NCBI GenBank assembly: GCA_027687465.1
Contig: JAQCQR010000007.1
Location: forward strand, 54,284-118,283
From: Coriobacteriaceae bacterium AF08-21
Lineage (GTDB): Bacteria; Actinomycetota; Coriobacteriia; Coriobacteriales; Coriobacteriaceae
DNA: 64,000 bases
Direction of reading: 5' to 3'
Position numbers and translations under genes: made by a program. Within the stretch, counting starts at the first letter, position 1. Each line of letters opens with the position of its first letter. Shown here piece by piece: positions 16,601-25,600 of the stretch. Under the pieces are notes generated by a model. It searched no databases, was not told the DNA's origin, and saw only the letters and a program-made list of their open reading frames with translations.

Positions 16601-16865
16601 GGCGCTGCGAGGCGCCGCGAGTGCCGAGCTGCTCGAGGAAGAGCGCGGCGACGGCCGCATCCCAGGCCTTAAGAAGGGCTTTCCCGGCGAGGGCGGCAAC
16701 ATGGACTTTGATGCGCTGCTCGATCGCGTGGAGACCGGCATTGCCGAGCGTCTGCGCGAGCTCGAGGCAGGCGACGTTGCCGCCGTCGACCCGACGTCGG
16801 CTCAGGCCGCGCATGCGCGCTGCTCGTATAACCACGAAGGAACGTTTGTAAGGAGGGGCGTGTAG
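13677..16865 (+). CDS. addB: AddB-like subunit of the AddAB helicase-nuclease
   Basis: This is a 1062-residue protein. The N-terminal part resembles the inactivated helicase domain of AddB-type subunits. Residues from about 745 form a PD-(D/E)XK nuclease of the RecB/AddB type, with ASQIEAYSTCPLCWF, GNFVHDVLEHL, GRIDRVDVD and catalytic VVIDYKH. With AddA it would resect double-strand breaks for recombination. Between the parts (about residues 645-685) is an Ala/Asp/Lys repeat linker encoded by imperfect 18-bp repeats. The iron-sulfur cysteines usual for AddB are incomplete: CPLC and a single Cys (HARCSYNHEG) near the C-terminus instead of a full four-Cys site. GTGGAGG precedes ATG 13677. The start of addA lies 3 bases after its stop. 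Confidence 0.82.
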   Translation: MPVRIYTTNAGADLSDAEAALLADLIARHGRAVLLAPTFAELDLCRHDAAEAGVSLGIDYKTPTSWLRSLWELLGDGRGFVDNLQRRMLFSDMVARLDDADLQPLSRSQGTVRMLARMARDVLPGVAGTGTERCCDNVCKPKPRSDAEARVFELLCAYASGLDRRDMVEPCEAADIMAGALADNLPGCARAVCVRGVTSFTYSLLELLSAVANNGGEVVVLLAREQAAMREELAAAFDVRGVLFEIAPLGEGAAAPQTAFKSAAQPAFIEVAGPHARAHAYAGVIDKLVKAHKESKDDKAAATPADPVRVLVVSARAPQLFGELAARLAARHVAAETAEFTAFSQSIAGRQFTALANLIERMKAADEGAASKTEWWPAPELTDWIYSPLSGADAASARTFDKNMRLSRSKTTAGVKSLLQSVQGQVRGARKAASDENWFKNVPCVISDVFQALWRDKPVTALKAMLAVAEALPDRALGGLDGQARRQAEVALLRHVIDILMNGARALDVSQAATVPVLDDIRTKVDKRSAAYDYETYEVDRAPRAQVRFASLADAAALRPGSYDAVLFADVDLDSYPLSHEEGPLATLTASLGREGVTLEPAALLRVRFGHAMQATRGPVALARVTHDRQARECYPAAVWTELRAHAEAAEAAKAADDAKAADDAKAADADKAADAAEAAGADKAKCVGEGDIVRDFDPAAGEGLRRERVTCEAPQHLSDEAIPYLVLRRRDGEGEDAPLVPRLTSASQIEAYSTCPLCWFVSYRVKPQSIDAGFGNMEKGNFVHDVLEHLHARLPQEGMERVTPMNLPRAQELLREVFAETLAEHAGKRGTEGPLVPLSSVEERQVAEILPQLEGVLAYESEALTPFAPRYLEFAFNELQVEYAGWPLGGRIDRVDVDAENRAVVIDYKHRSGVEEFKLADPTVRDEESGEAPIDDPRWLPPHTQTLIYAQAMRRALDLDTRAALYFSTKSGKPALRGAASAELLEEERGDGRIPGLKKGFPGEGGNMDFDALLDRVETGIAERLRELEAGDVAAVDPTSAQAAHARCSYNHEGTFVRRGV
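15624..15735 (+). repeat. Imperfect 18-bp tandem repeat inside the AddB-like gene
   Basis: About six imperfect copies of a unit like GCTAAGGCCGCTGACGAC encode (K/E)AADDA-type repeats, an alanine-rich charged helix. Such in-frame repeats often vary in copy number between strains. Confidence 0.75.
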
Positions 16866-16868
16866 ACC

Positions 16869-19800
16869 ATGGATCTTTCGACTTTGATGCCGCAACAACT
16901 GCAAGTCGTCAAAACGCTCGACCGCCCGCTGTTTGTCTCGGCAGGTGCCGGCTCGGGCAAGACCTTTACCCTCACGCGCCGCATCGTCTACGCGCTCTCG
17001 CCCGAATCCGGTCCGTTCGTTGAGCATCTGGACCAGGTGCTCGCCATTACCTTTACCAAAGATGCCGCGGCCGAGATCCGTGACCGTGTGCGCCGCGCGC
17101 TCATCGACGAGGGCATGGACGAGGAAGCCCTGACCGTCGACGATGCGTGGATCTCGACCATTCACGGCATGTGCTCGCGTATCCTGCGCGCACATGCGTT
17201 GGAGCTGGGCATCGATCCCGAGTTCACGGTGCTCACCGATACCGACGAGCTTATGGACCAGGCTGTTGAGCATGTGCTGGCCCGCGCGACGGCGCCCGAT
17301 GCCGCCCCCGAGCTCGCCGCTTCGCTTAAGGCCCTCTACGCTTGGTATCCCATGGCGGGCGAGGGTGGGCCGTTTGGCGCCGGTACCACCATTAAAGGAC
17401 TGGTGCGCGACTTGCTGGAGCTATCGAGCCAGCTGCCGGGCGGCATGGACGATGTGTGCGTGGCGCGCGGCCAGGCTGACACCTCGGCGCTTGCCGACGC
17501 TTATCGCGCGGCGTTGGGTGCGAGCAAGGCCGCGACCGAAAAGGCACAGGTGGCACTCGACGCCATCGACGCGTTTGAGGCGAGCGGCAAAACCATGGAG
17601 GATGCGGCGCGACTCATGATGTCGTGCAGCATGCCTCGGGCGAGCAAGGCGTTTTCTAAGGAGCAGGTGGAGCTACTCAAGGCCGAGGCTGCCGATGCGT
17701 TTATCAATATCGTGCTGGCCTGCGGTGGTCCCGCGCTCGATGCGCTGGTGGGGCTTGCTCGTGCTGTGGAGGCGGAATACCGCGCGCTCAAGGCTGACCA
17801 GTCCGCGCTTGATAACAACGACCTGCTGCGCATGGCGTACGAGGCGCTGCGCGATTATCCCGCCATCCGAGCGGCCTATGAAGGTCGCTTTAAGATGGTC
17901 ATGATCGATGAGTTCCAGGATACCGACCAGATGCAGGTCGATTTGATCCGTTACCTGACGGGCGCGGGGGAGCGCGCGCTGTGCACCGTAGGCGATGCGC
18001 AGCAGTCGATTTACCGCTTCCGTGGCGCCGAGGTCGAGGTCTTCCGCCGCCAGGAGCGCAAAGTGGGCTCCTCTGCTGCGCCCGAGACGGCTGTCGCATC
18101 CGATGCCCCCGCCGGCGAGCTCGTCAAGCTTGTACGCAACTTCCGCAGCCACGACGAGGTGCTGCGCTATGTGGCGCGCGTCTTTGACGGCGACACCGGT
18201 GGTTTGATGCAGGGGTTCTTGGGTCTTGAACCGAGCGACGAACGCGAGGACAAGCTCAAGGCGAAGGCATCGCGCCGCCAGGCGATCTTCGTTGCCGGTG
18301 GCAGTACGCAGGAGCGAACGCAGGCGAAAGCTCGTGCGATTGCGGAGCGATTCCAAGCACTCGTTAAAGCGGGCCAGCCCCAGGGCAGCATGGTCCTGCT
18401 GCTGGGCCGCATGACCAACGCCGATGTCTATGCGCAGGCCTTCCGCGACCAGGGGCTCGACTGCGTCATCGCGGGCGGCTCGGTCTTTGCCCAGGCTGCC
18501 GAGGTCCAAACGGTGCGTGCCCTGGTGTGCGCGCTTGCTAACCCGGCCGATATGGCGCAGGGTCTTATGCCGCTGCTGGCCTCGCCGATGTTTGCGCTCG
18601 GCGCTCAGGAGTTCCTGGCGCTGGCGACCAAGCTGGACGACCAGACGGGGGAGACCTCGCGCCGCAACATCGACGTGGGCATCATGAGCGATTGCGATGT
18701 GCCGGGGCTGCGGAATCTGCCGCTGCTGACGCGCGCCCGCGAGGTGCTGCGCTATGCGCTTCGTCGCGTGGGGCGCGATTCGTTCGCCGCCATCGCGCGC
18801 GATACTGTCAACGCCTCCGGCTGGTTTGTGCGTCTGGCGCAGCGTGGTCCCGAGGGCAAGGCCATCGCCGCCAACGTGCTCAAGGCGCTCGACGCCGTGG
18901 CCGAGGCGGAGGCTGAGCTCGGCAATTCTCCGCGCTCCATCGCGCTCGCCTTCGACCGCTTCCTGGCGGGCAAGGAGGCCCCGGGCGCGCTCAACGAGGA
19001 GGGCGACGGCGCGGTGCGCATCATGACGGTGCATGCGTCCAAGGGTCTGGAGTATCCGGTCGTAGCGGTTGCCGAGTGTTTTGGCGTGCGCAAATCGTCC
19101 GGTGCGGCTCAGATGGGGCGTGTCGAGGGTGGAGCGCAGGTCGTGGCGCTGCCGGCACGCTTCGACGGCGTTAAACTCGCGGACGGCACGTTCGTAAAGG
19201 GCGATGACGTCAAAAAGCAGTTTGAGCATGCGTTTAAGGGTAAGGGCACGTCGCTATGGTTGCCGCCGGAGCTCATGGAGGATGTCTGCGCGACGGGTTC
19301 TCCCGCCGAGGCATTCGTTCGCCTGCGCAACGACGACCTGCAGCTTTCGCTCGAGGAGCGGGCTCGCTTGCTCTATGTCGCCATGACGCGAGCGCGCGAG
19401 CTGGTCATTCTGGCGATGGATGTCGGCGTGAGCCGCGGCAAGGTGACGGCGCCGACCTTCGATGTCGAGACGGATCTGACCTACGACGTGCTGCGCCGCA
19501 TCCTGCCGACCGACAGCCTGGACATACCGCAGCTCGATAGCGACCGTTTGGTGTTCGACAACTCCAAGCCGGGCGACTACGAGCTCATCTCGCTGGCGGA
19601 CTTTACGTTTGGCGAGCAGGCGTTTGAGGTCAACGCTTCGCTGGATGTCGAGGGCAGGCTTGTCCGCGGCGATGCGGAGCCGGAGGGTGCCGGTGCGGAT
19701 GCCCACGCCGCTGTTCCCGGTCCAGCCGACCCCGAGCCCGATGCGTTTGAGCTCGTGTATCCCCAAGCGGTGGGCGTGCGCATGGGCACCTGCCCGTATC

Positions 19801-20492
19801 CGGCGCGCGATTCGTACAGCTACTCGTCAATTGCCGCGGCGCTGCATGCCGAGTCCGAGGACCGAGCCGCCGAGGCGCATGTGCCCATGGACGAGGCTGG
19901 CGATGATGCGGAGTCGGATGGTTCCGAGATGACGGATGCAGACGTGGCCGCCGTTGAGCCCGCCGGCAACCCCATGGCGCTGGGCTCGGCGTTCCATGCC
20001 GCCTGCCAGTGGCTGATCGAGATGGGTGCCGATGCGCTGCCCGCCGAGCGTGCCGACGCCCTGGCTCGCCTGTGGCGCCTGACGCCGGAACAGCGCGAAC
20101 GCTTCGACGTTGCCCTGGATCGCTGGCTCAAGTCGGCGGTCCGTGCCGAGCTGCTTGCCTGGCCGTGCGTTCGCGCCGAGGTGCCGTTCTTCTCGCTGGG
20201 CTGCGAGGATGAGGACATCGCTCGCTACGCTGCATATGCCGAGGGCGCCATCGATGCTTTGGCGACGAACCCGGCGGATTCGTCACGCGCGCTGGTCATC
20301 GACTACAAGACGGGCGGCACACCGGACGAGACGCCGGAACAGCTGCAGGAGAAGCACGCCCTGCAGGCGCGCGTTTACGCTGATGTTCTGCACAAGGCGG
20401 GCTTTGAGGCCGTGACCGTCAAGTTCGTCCGCGTGGAGCAAGTCGACCTCGCCAACCCGTGCGAGCCTCAGGTGGTCACCTACAGCCTCTAG
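16869..20492 (+). CDS. addA: AddA-like UvrD/RecB helicase-nuclease
   Basis: This is a 1207-residue superfamily 1A helicase fused to a RecB-type nuclease, the ATP-driven motor of AddAB. Motifs in order: Walker A SAGAGSGKT (residues 24-32), AITFTKDAAAEIRDRV, STIHGMCSRIL, Walker B MIDEFQDTD, GDAQQSIYRFRGA, KLVRNFRS, MTVHASKGLEYPVV and LLYVAMTRARE. The C-terminal nuclease carries LVIDYKTGG. The length matches AddA (about 1200). AGGAGG lies 12 bases before ATG 16869, within the end of the upstream gene, so the pair is one operon. A long imperfect hairpin follows the stop. Confidence 0.92.
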   Translation: MDLSTLMPQQLQVVKTLDRPLFVSAGAGSGKTFTLTRRIVYALSPESGPFVEHLDQVLAITFTKDAAAEIRDRVRRALIDEGMDEEALTVDDAWISTIHGMCSRILRAHALELGIDPEFTVLTDTDELMDQAVEHVLARATAPDAAPELAASLKALYAWYPMAGEGGPFGAGTTIKGLVRDLLELSSQLPGGMDDVCVARGQADTSALADAYRAALGASKAATEKAQVALDAIDAFEASGKTMEDAARLMMSCSMPRASKAFSKEQVELLKAEAADAFINIVLACGGPALDALVGLARAVEAEYRALKADQSALDNNDLLRMAYEALRDYPAIRAAYEGRFKMVMIDEFQDTDQMQVDLIRYLTGAGERALCTVGDAQQSIYRFRGAEVEVFRRQERKVGSSAAPETAVASDAPAGELVKLVRNFRSHDEVLRYVARVFDGDTGGLMQGFLGLEPSDEREDKLKAKASRRQAIFVAGGSTQERTQAKARAIAERFQALVKAGQPQGSMVLLLGRMTNADVYAQAFRDQGLDCVIAGGSVFAQAAEVQTVRALVCALANPADMAQGLMPLLASPMFALGAQEFLALATKLDDQTGETSRRNIDVGIMSDCDVPGLRNLPLLTRAREVLRYALRRVGRDSFAAIARDTVNASGWFVRLAQRGPEGKAIAANVLKALDAVAEAEAELGNSPRSIALAFDRFLAGKEAPGALNEEGDGAVRIMTVHASKGLEYPVVAVAECFGVRKSSGAAQMGRVEGGAQVVALPARFDGVKLADGTFVKGDDVKKQFEHAFKGKGTSLWLPPELMEDVCATGSPAEAFVRLRNDDLQLSLEERARLLYVAMTRARELVILAMDVGVSRGKVTAPTFDVETDLTYDVLRRILPTDSLDIPQLDSDRLVFDNSKPGDYELISLADFTFGEQAFEVNASLDVEGRLVRGDAEPEGAGADAHAAVPGPADPEPDAFELVYPQAVGVRMGTCPYPARDSYSYSSIAAALHAESEDRAAEAHVPMDEAGDDAESDGSEMTDADVAAVEPAGNPMALGSAFHAACQWLIEMGADALPAERADALARLWRLTPEQRERFDVALDRWLKSAVRAELLAWPCVRAEVPFFSLGCEDEDIARYAAYAEGAIDALATNPADSSRALVIDYKTGGTPDETPEQLQEKHALQARVYADVLHKAGFEAVTVKFVRVEQVDLANPCEPQVVTYSL

Positions 20493-20503
20493 TCCTCAAT
20501 AAC

Positions 20504-20566
20504 TTGCGGTGGAATACGGACTGTTTTGGCCAAAAAAGCCGCCAAACAGTCCGCATTTCACCGCAA
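20504..20566. repeat. Long imperfect hairpin after addA
   Basis: Arms of 27 and 26 bases (20504-20530, 20541-20566) pair with one bulge and two non-Watson-Crick positions around the loop CAAAAAAGCC. There is no T-run on either side, so it is not a canonical terminator. It begins 11 bases after the addA stop. Confidence 0.7.
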
Positions 20567-20627
20567 CGCATGGGAGAGCCTGGGGCGGTACAATGGCTCG
20601 AACGGTTCAAACGAATAAGGAGCCATC

Positions 20628-21137
20628 ATGCAGCTCGCCAAAACGCTTAAGGTGACGCCGGAGGAGCTTTTTGACGCTCTGGCGGGGTCCATCATGCAGG
20701 ATATCGAGAACGCCACGGGCAAGCGTCCCAGCCGCAACAAGCTCAACGGCTATAAGTACGAGAAGCGCGCCCAGTCCGCAAAAGGCAAGGCCAAGGGCAT
20801 GGCGATCAAGGTTAAAATCAAGCACTTTGACTACCCGTGTCTCTATGAGGTCCGTTTTCAGTATGCGGCAGGCATCAATACTATGCGCTATGAGGCTGCA
20901 CCTGCTGGCGATGGTGCCTGCGAGCTCACCTATACCGAGGATTTTCAGGGTGTGGGTGGCAACACGTCTGGCACGCGCGGCAAGCTCGGCCTCTTCTTCT
21001 ATGAGCGCAAGCTCAAGAGCCACGCCAACCAGACGATTGATCAAATCGTCAAATACATCGAGGGTGAGCGCCGCGTAAAGGCTAATCCCGCCTTCGCCGT
21101 TGATACTGCCGAAAACGCTTCGGATGTATTCCATTGA
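20628..21137 (+). CDS. DUF3284 domain protein
   Basis: This is a 169-residue cytoplasmic protein resembling DUF3284, a family of unknown function found in Firmicutes and Coriobacteria. It has an N-terminal helix (KVTPEELFDALAGSIMQDI), a basic stretch (YEKRAQSAKGKAKGMAIKVK) and a beta-rich core with YEVRFQYAAGINTMRYE and TYTEDFQG, giving the helix-grip-like pattern seen in START/SRPBCC-fold proteins. Ligand binding is possible but not shown. AAGGAG precedes ATG 20628. It stands alone between the addA hairpin and an AT-rich transporter gene. Confidence 0.72.
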   Translation: MQLAKTLKVTPEELFDALAGSIMQDIENATGKRPSRNKLNGYKYEKRAQSAKGKAKGMAIKVKIKHFDYPCLYEVRFQYAAGINTMRYEAAPAGDGACELTYTEDFQGVGGNTSGTRGKLGLFFYERKLKSHANQTIDQIVKYIEGERRVKANPAFAVDTAENASDVFH

Positions 21138-21240
21138 TACCCTGTGCAAAAGCTTTACCGCTCTTCACATCAACTGTGAACACTTCAGGCTTCGAGTCAG
21201 TAGCGAGCGGCCCGACAAAAGTAGTTGATGGAAGTGCCAA

Positions 21241-22440
21241 ATGAATAAGAATGCCGCTACGCAACTGCACATCTATTCCGCCTTTTTCGTTCTCGCGGGA
21301 TTTGTTTTAAATCGGGGAGTGTTTCTACTTTTCCTTGCGGAGAAAGGAATGTCTGTCACGGAAATCGCGCTTTATCAAGCCCTGTTTAACATTACAACGG
21401 TCGTCCTCGAGCTGCCAACAGGGCTGATAGGCGATTTCTTTGGAAAGAAGTTTTCGATTCAAGTGGGCGTGCTGCTGCTTTTCTTCCATACGGCTGGCAT
21501 GCTGTTGCTCTCAGGTCCCTTTCTTGTCTTGCTTTCCCTTGTTGAGGCACTCGCCTACTCCCTTCAATCGGGATCCGAACAAGCACTTTTATATGAAATT
21601 GCCCGGAATGCCGGTCAAGGAGAGCGTTTCCTCACCATCAACGCTCGGCTGCTTGCCGCGCAATCAATCGCTACGGGAATGGCGATTGTGCTCGGATCTT
21701 TCATTGCCCAAGTATCTTGGAGCGCCCTCTACGTATGTGTCTCCGTTTTCTATCTCCTGCAGCTTTTCCTTCTGTATCCCATTGAGAGGACGGAAGCGAC
21801 CCGTTCTGAAAGCTCTGAAAAGGGAAGGTTTGACGCGGCCAAGATGTTCAGACGCGAAACCTGGCGTGTTGGAGAATCCGCTTTTGCGGTATTGCTTCTT
21901 CTAATCGGCACAAGCATGCTCGATGGATTCTATGGGAGTTATTACAACTTGAATCAGTTGGTATTCGACGCATTTGATGCTCCCGTCTCCATAATAGGAA
22001 TCTTTTTCGGTGCATCCTATGCAGTAAATGCGACGGCCTACATTGCAGCAGATTTCTTCTCATTGCGTTTCGGGAAAAGAAATACCATGCTCGGCTCGAT
22101 GCTAATCGAGGCTGGCCTTTTCATGATTCTTCCGTGGTTCGCTTCAAATCCGCTGTGTTTGTTTGGCCTTTGCATGGTGCTTTGTTTTCTCCCAGAAGTG
22201 GTGTACATCACTTCGGAAAACTTAATCCAAGACGCGATAGCGGACGATCTCCGCGCGACGATCCTTTCCGTCGCGTCTCTGGTAAGGGCTCTCTTTTCTG
22301 CAGTGTTTTTCTCCATATTTGGACATGTGTTGGGGTTATATCCCATTCAGATAGCGCTCGGTATTATTGGTGCAATCGCGATAGCAATTACCGCCGTTGT
22401 TTCATTTAAAATGGTTGGAATACAGGTCTCCAAGAATTGA
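21241..22440 (+). CDS. MFS transporter, AT-rich and probably acquired
   Basis: This is a 399-residue major facilitator with about 12 membrane segments. The conserved loop between helices 2 and 3 appears as LPTGLIGDFFGKKFSI, and the overall shape fits the drug/solute exporter branch with a substrate that cannot be read from sequence. Codon use and base composition are clearly AT-richer than the flanking DUF3284 and dnaE genes, indicating horizontal acquisition. The ribosome binding site is weak (GGAAG about 8 bases upstream of ATG 21241). The AT-rich sequence continues past the stop as a short open stretch with no start codon. Confidence 0.85.
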   Translation: MNKNAATQLHIYSAFFVLAGFVLNRGVFLLFLAEKGMSVTEIALYQALFNITTVVLELPTGLIGDFFGKKFSIQVGVLLLFFHTAGMLLLSGPFLVLLSLVEALAYSLQSGSEQALLYEIARNAGQGERFLTINARLLAAQSIATGMAIVLGSFIAQVSWSALYVCVSVFYLLQLFLLYPIERTEATRSESSEKGRFDAAKMFRRETWRVGESAFAVLLLLIGTSMLDGFYGSYYNLNQLVFDAFDAPVSIIGIFFGASYAVNATAYIAADFFSLRFGKRNTMLGSMLIEAGLFMILPWFASNPLCLFGLCMVLCFLPEVVYITSENLIQDAIADDLRATILSVASLVRALFSAVFFSIFGHVLGLYPIQIALGIIGAIAIAITAVVSFKMVGIQVSKN

Positions 22441-22573
22441 TATATCGATTGACGAGCTATCCGAAGCGTCGAGCCTTCTTGATGGACATGACTATTCGTC
22501 ACAAATCATTCCGCGCATCGCCGGGGTTCCAGTAATACTCGATATATCTGGATGCCCTCATTCCCCTTTTTGA
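22439..22573 (+). pseudogene. Possible gene remnant after the MFS transporter
   Basis: After the transporter stop, a 44-codon open stretch in another frame reads like protein (ELSEASSLLDGHDYSSQ, then IAGVPVILDISG). It has no start codon or ribosome binding site of its own and ends at TGA 22571. It may be the tail of a gene lost when the AT-rich segment was inserted or trimmed. I recognise no family. Confidence 0.3.
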
Positions 22574-22680
22574 AGGTCCCAAAAAGACTGCCCGTGTGGG
22601 TTTGGCTAGGTTCGGGTGCTATCCGCGCCGTGCGGTAAAATCGTTCAGTCAGAACACGAACCCGCATCGGAGCTCATCAC

Positions 22681-25600
22681 ATGGCATTCGTCCATCTGCA
22701 CAACCACACCGTTTTCTCCATGCTCGACGGCGCAACCCGTATCCAGGATATGGTCAATCGCGCCGTAGAGCTGGGCATGCCCGCCGTCGCCATTACCGAC
22801 CACGGCTACATGTATGGCGTGCCCGACCTGGCGCTGGCCTGCGACGCCGTCAACCACAACACGCCTGAGTACAAAACCTGGAGTCACGACAAGGCCTTTT
22901 TGGAAAAGGATCGCCGCGACGAGCTGGTGGAGCCCGATCCCGAGGAAAACCCGCGCGAGCATGCCCAGTATGTGAAGGACATGGCCATGTGGGACGAGAA
23001 GGGCAACATCGACGAGCTCAAGCCGCCTCTGGTCATCAAGCCCATCTTTGGCTGCGAGGTCTACTTTACGCCGGACGAGACCCTTGCTCGCGACCATAAG
23101 CCCGAGCTCTACCACATGATCCTTCTGGCCAAGGACCAGGAGGGCTACGTCAACCTGATGCAGACGGTCTCCGAGGCAGCCGTGCAGGGCTTTTACTACA
23201 AGCCCCGCGTGACGCTCGACAACCTGCGCCGCCACGCCAAGGGCATGATCTGCACCAGCGCCTGCATCGCGGGCATCATTCCCAAATACATCGACCGCGG
23301 TGACATGGAGGGCGCCATCAAGTGGGCCGAGACCTTCCGTGATACCTTCGAACCTGGCGACTTTTATATCGAGATCCAGGAACACGGCATCACCACCGAC
23401 AACGGCCTGACCGATGAGCAGATGGACCGCACGCTCATCGACATCGCCAAGCAGGTAGGCGTCAAGGTCATCGCCACCAACGACTTCCACTACCTGCGCC
23501 GCGAGGACGCTCCCGTGCAGGACGTCATCATGTGCATCGGCATGAACGCCAAGGTCGACGACCCCAACCGCATGCGCATGACTGGCTCGGAGTTTTACAT
23601 GAAGACCGAGGAGGAGATGCGGGCGATGTTCCCGTATTGCCCCGAGGCCTGCGACAACACGCTCGAGATCGCCGACAAGTGCTACGTCGAGCTGGACTGG
23701 GACTCCATCATCCTGCCGCGCTTCCCGTTGCTCGACCCCGGCGAGACGCACGAGAGTCAGTTCCGCCGCGAGTGCGAGAAGGGCCTGCGCCAGCACTACG
23801 GCGACGACTGGGCCACGCGCGAGATCGGTGGCGTCAACATCAAAGAGCGCTTTGAGTACGAATACAAGGTCATCTGCGACAAGGGCTTTGCCGCCTACTT
23901 TTTGATTGTTGCCGAGTACGTGCAATGGGCCAAGGACAACGGCATCGGCGTCGGCCCCGGCCGTGGCTCGGCTGCCGGCGCTATCGTCGCCTACGCCATG
24001 AACATCACCGCGTTCGATCCGCTCGAGAACGGCCTGATGTTTGAGAGGTTCCTGTCCCCGCAGCGTACCGAGATGCCCGATATCGATATGGACTTCGACG
24101 ATGAGCGGCGCCTCGAGGTCGTGGAGCACGTTCGCCAGCTCTACGGCCCCGAGAAGGTCACCCACGTCATCACCTACTCGACCATTAAGGCCAAGCAGGC
24201 CATCAACGACGCCGCTCGCGTCCTGGACTACCCGGTCTACATGGGCCAGCGTCTGTCCAAGATGGTCTCGAGCGACCCCAAGGTCAAGCTCAAGCAGGTG
24301 CTCGAAAAGCAACCCGGCAAAGAGGACCTGTTTAACCCCGATTTTGCCGAGGCATATAAAAAGGACGACGACGCCCGCCGCATCATCGACACGGCGCTCT
24401 CAATCGAGGGCCTCACCCGTGGCGAGGGCGTGCACGCGTGCGCCGTTCTGATCTGCCGCGACCCCGTCAACGAGCACGTGCCCACCAAGCTCGACACCAA
24501 GGGCGGCGTCGAGATTACCCAGTACGAGGGCCATACCGTTGCCGACATGGGCCTGCTCAAGATGGACTTCTTGGGCCTGCGCACGCTGACGGTTATCTCC
24601 AAGGCCAAGGCAAACATCAAAAAGAACTTCGGCATCGACATCAAAGAGGAAGAGATTCCCTTTGACGACCCCGAGATCTTTAAGCTCATGGGTTCCGGCC
24701 ACACCGCCGGCGTCTTTCAGGTCGAGTCCGCCGGCATGACGGCCACGATCAAGAACATGAAGCCCACCGAGTACAAGCACGTCGTGGCATTGATCGCTCT
24801 GTACCGCCCGGGCCCGCTGGGCGCCGGCATGGTCTCGTCCTACATCAACCGTATGAACGGCAAGGAACCGGCGGTTTCCTACGACGACCGCCTGGACGAC
24901 ATCCTGGGCGAAACCTACGGCACCATGGTCTACCAGGAGCAGGTTATGCTCATCTCCGTCGAGATGTGCGGCTTCTCCAAGGGCGAATCGGACTCGCGTA
25001 TCCGTAAACCCGTGGCTAAGAAAAAGATCAAGCTGCTCACGTCGACGGTGCTGCACTGGGAGGATGGCTCGGACGAGACCACCTACGACCACTGGATGAA
25101 CGGCGCTATCAAGAACAACTACACGCGCGAGGTCGCCCAGAAGATTTGGGACGATGTTCTCGAGTTCGCATCTTACGCCTTTAACAAGTCGCACTCCGCC
25201 GGCTACGCCATCCTGGTTATGCAGACGGCGTGGCTCAAGGCGCACTATCCGCACGAGTACATGGCGGCCGTTCTGACGTCCTACACGGGCAAGACCGACA
25301 AGATCGTTCATTACGTCTCGGCGTGCCGTCACGACGGCATCCCCGTGCTTTCGCCAGATGTCAATGAGTCCGGTACCGAGTTCACGGCTACCAAGGAGGG
25401 CGTGCGCTTTGGTCTGGCCGGCATCCGCGGCGTGGGCACCGGCGTGGCGCAGGCGATTATCGCCGAGCGCGAGGCGGGCGGTCCGTTTAAGACGCTGCAC
25501 GATTTTGTCGAGCGCGTGGACTCGAGCCAGGCCAACCGCCGCGTGATCGAATCGCTCATCAAGGCAGGCGCCTTCGACTCCACGGGGTATCCGCGTCGCC

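Noticed and set aside
21082..21270. Minus-strand 62-codon frame between DUF3284 and MFS genes
   Set aside because: Part of it reads protein-like, but it overlaps both flanking genes and has no ribosome binding site. It is too weak to list as a gene.
22645..24312. Minus-strand frame of 555 codons inside dnaE
   Set aside because: It is antisense to the PHP and polymerase regions of DnaE, with no ribosome binding site and low-complexity His/Val/Leu-rich content.
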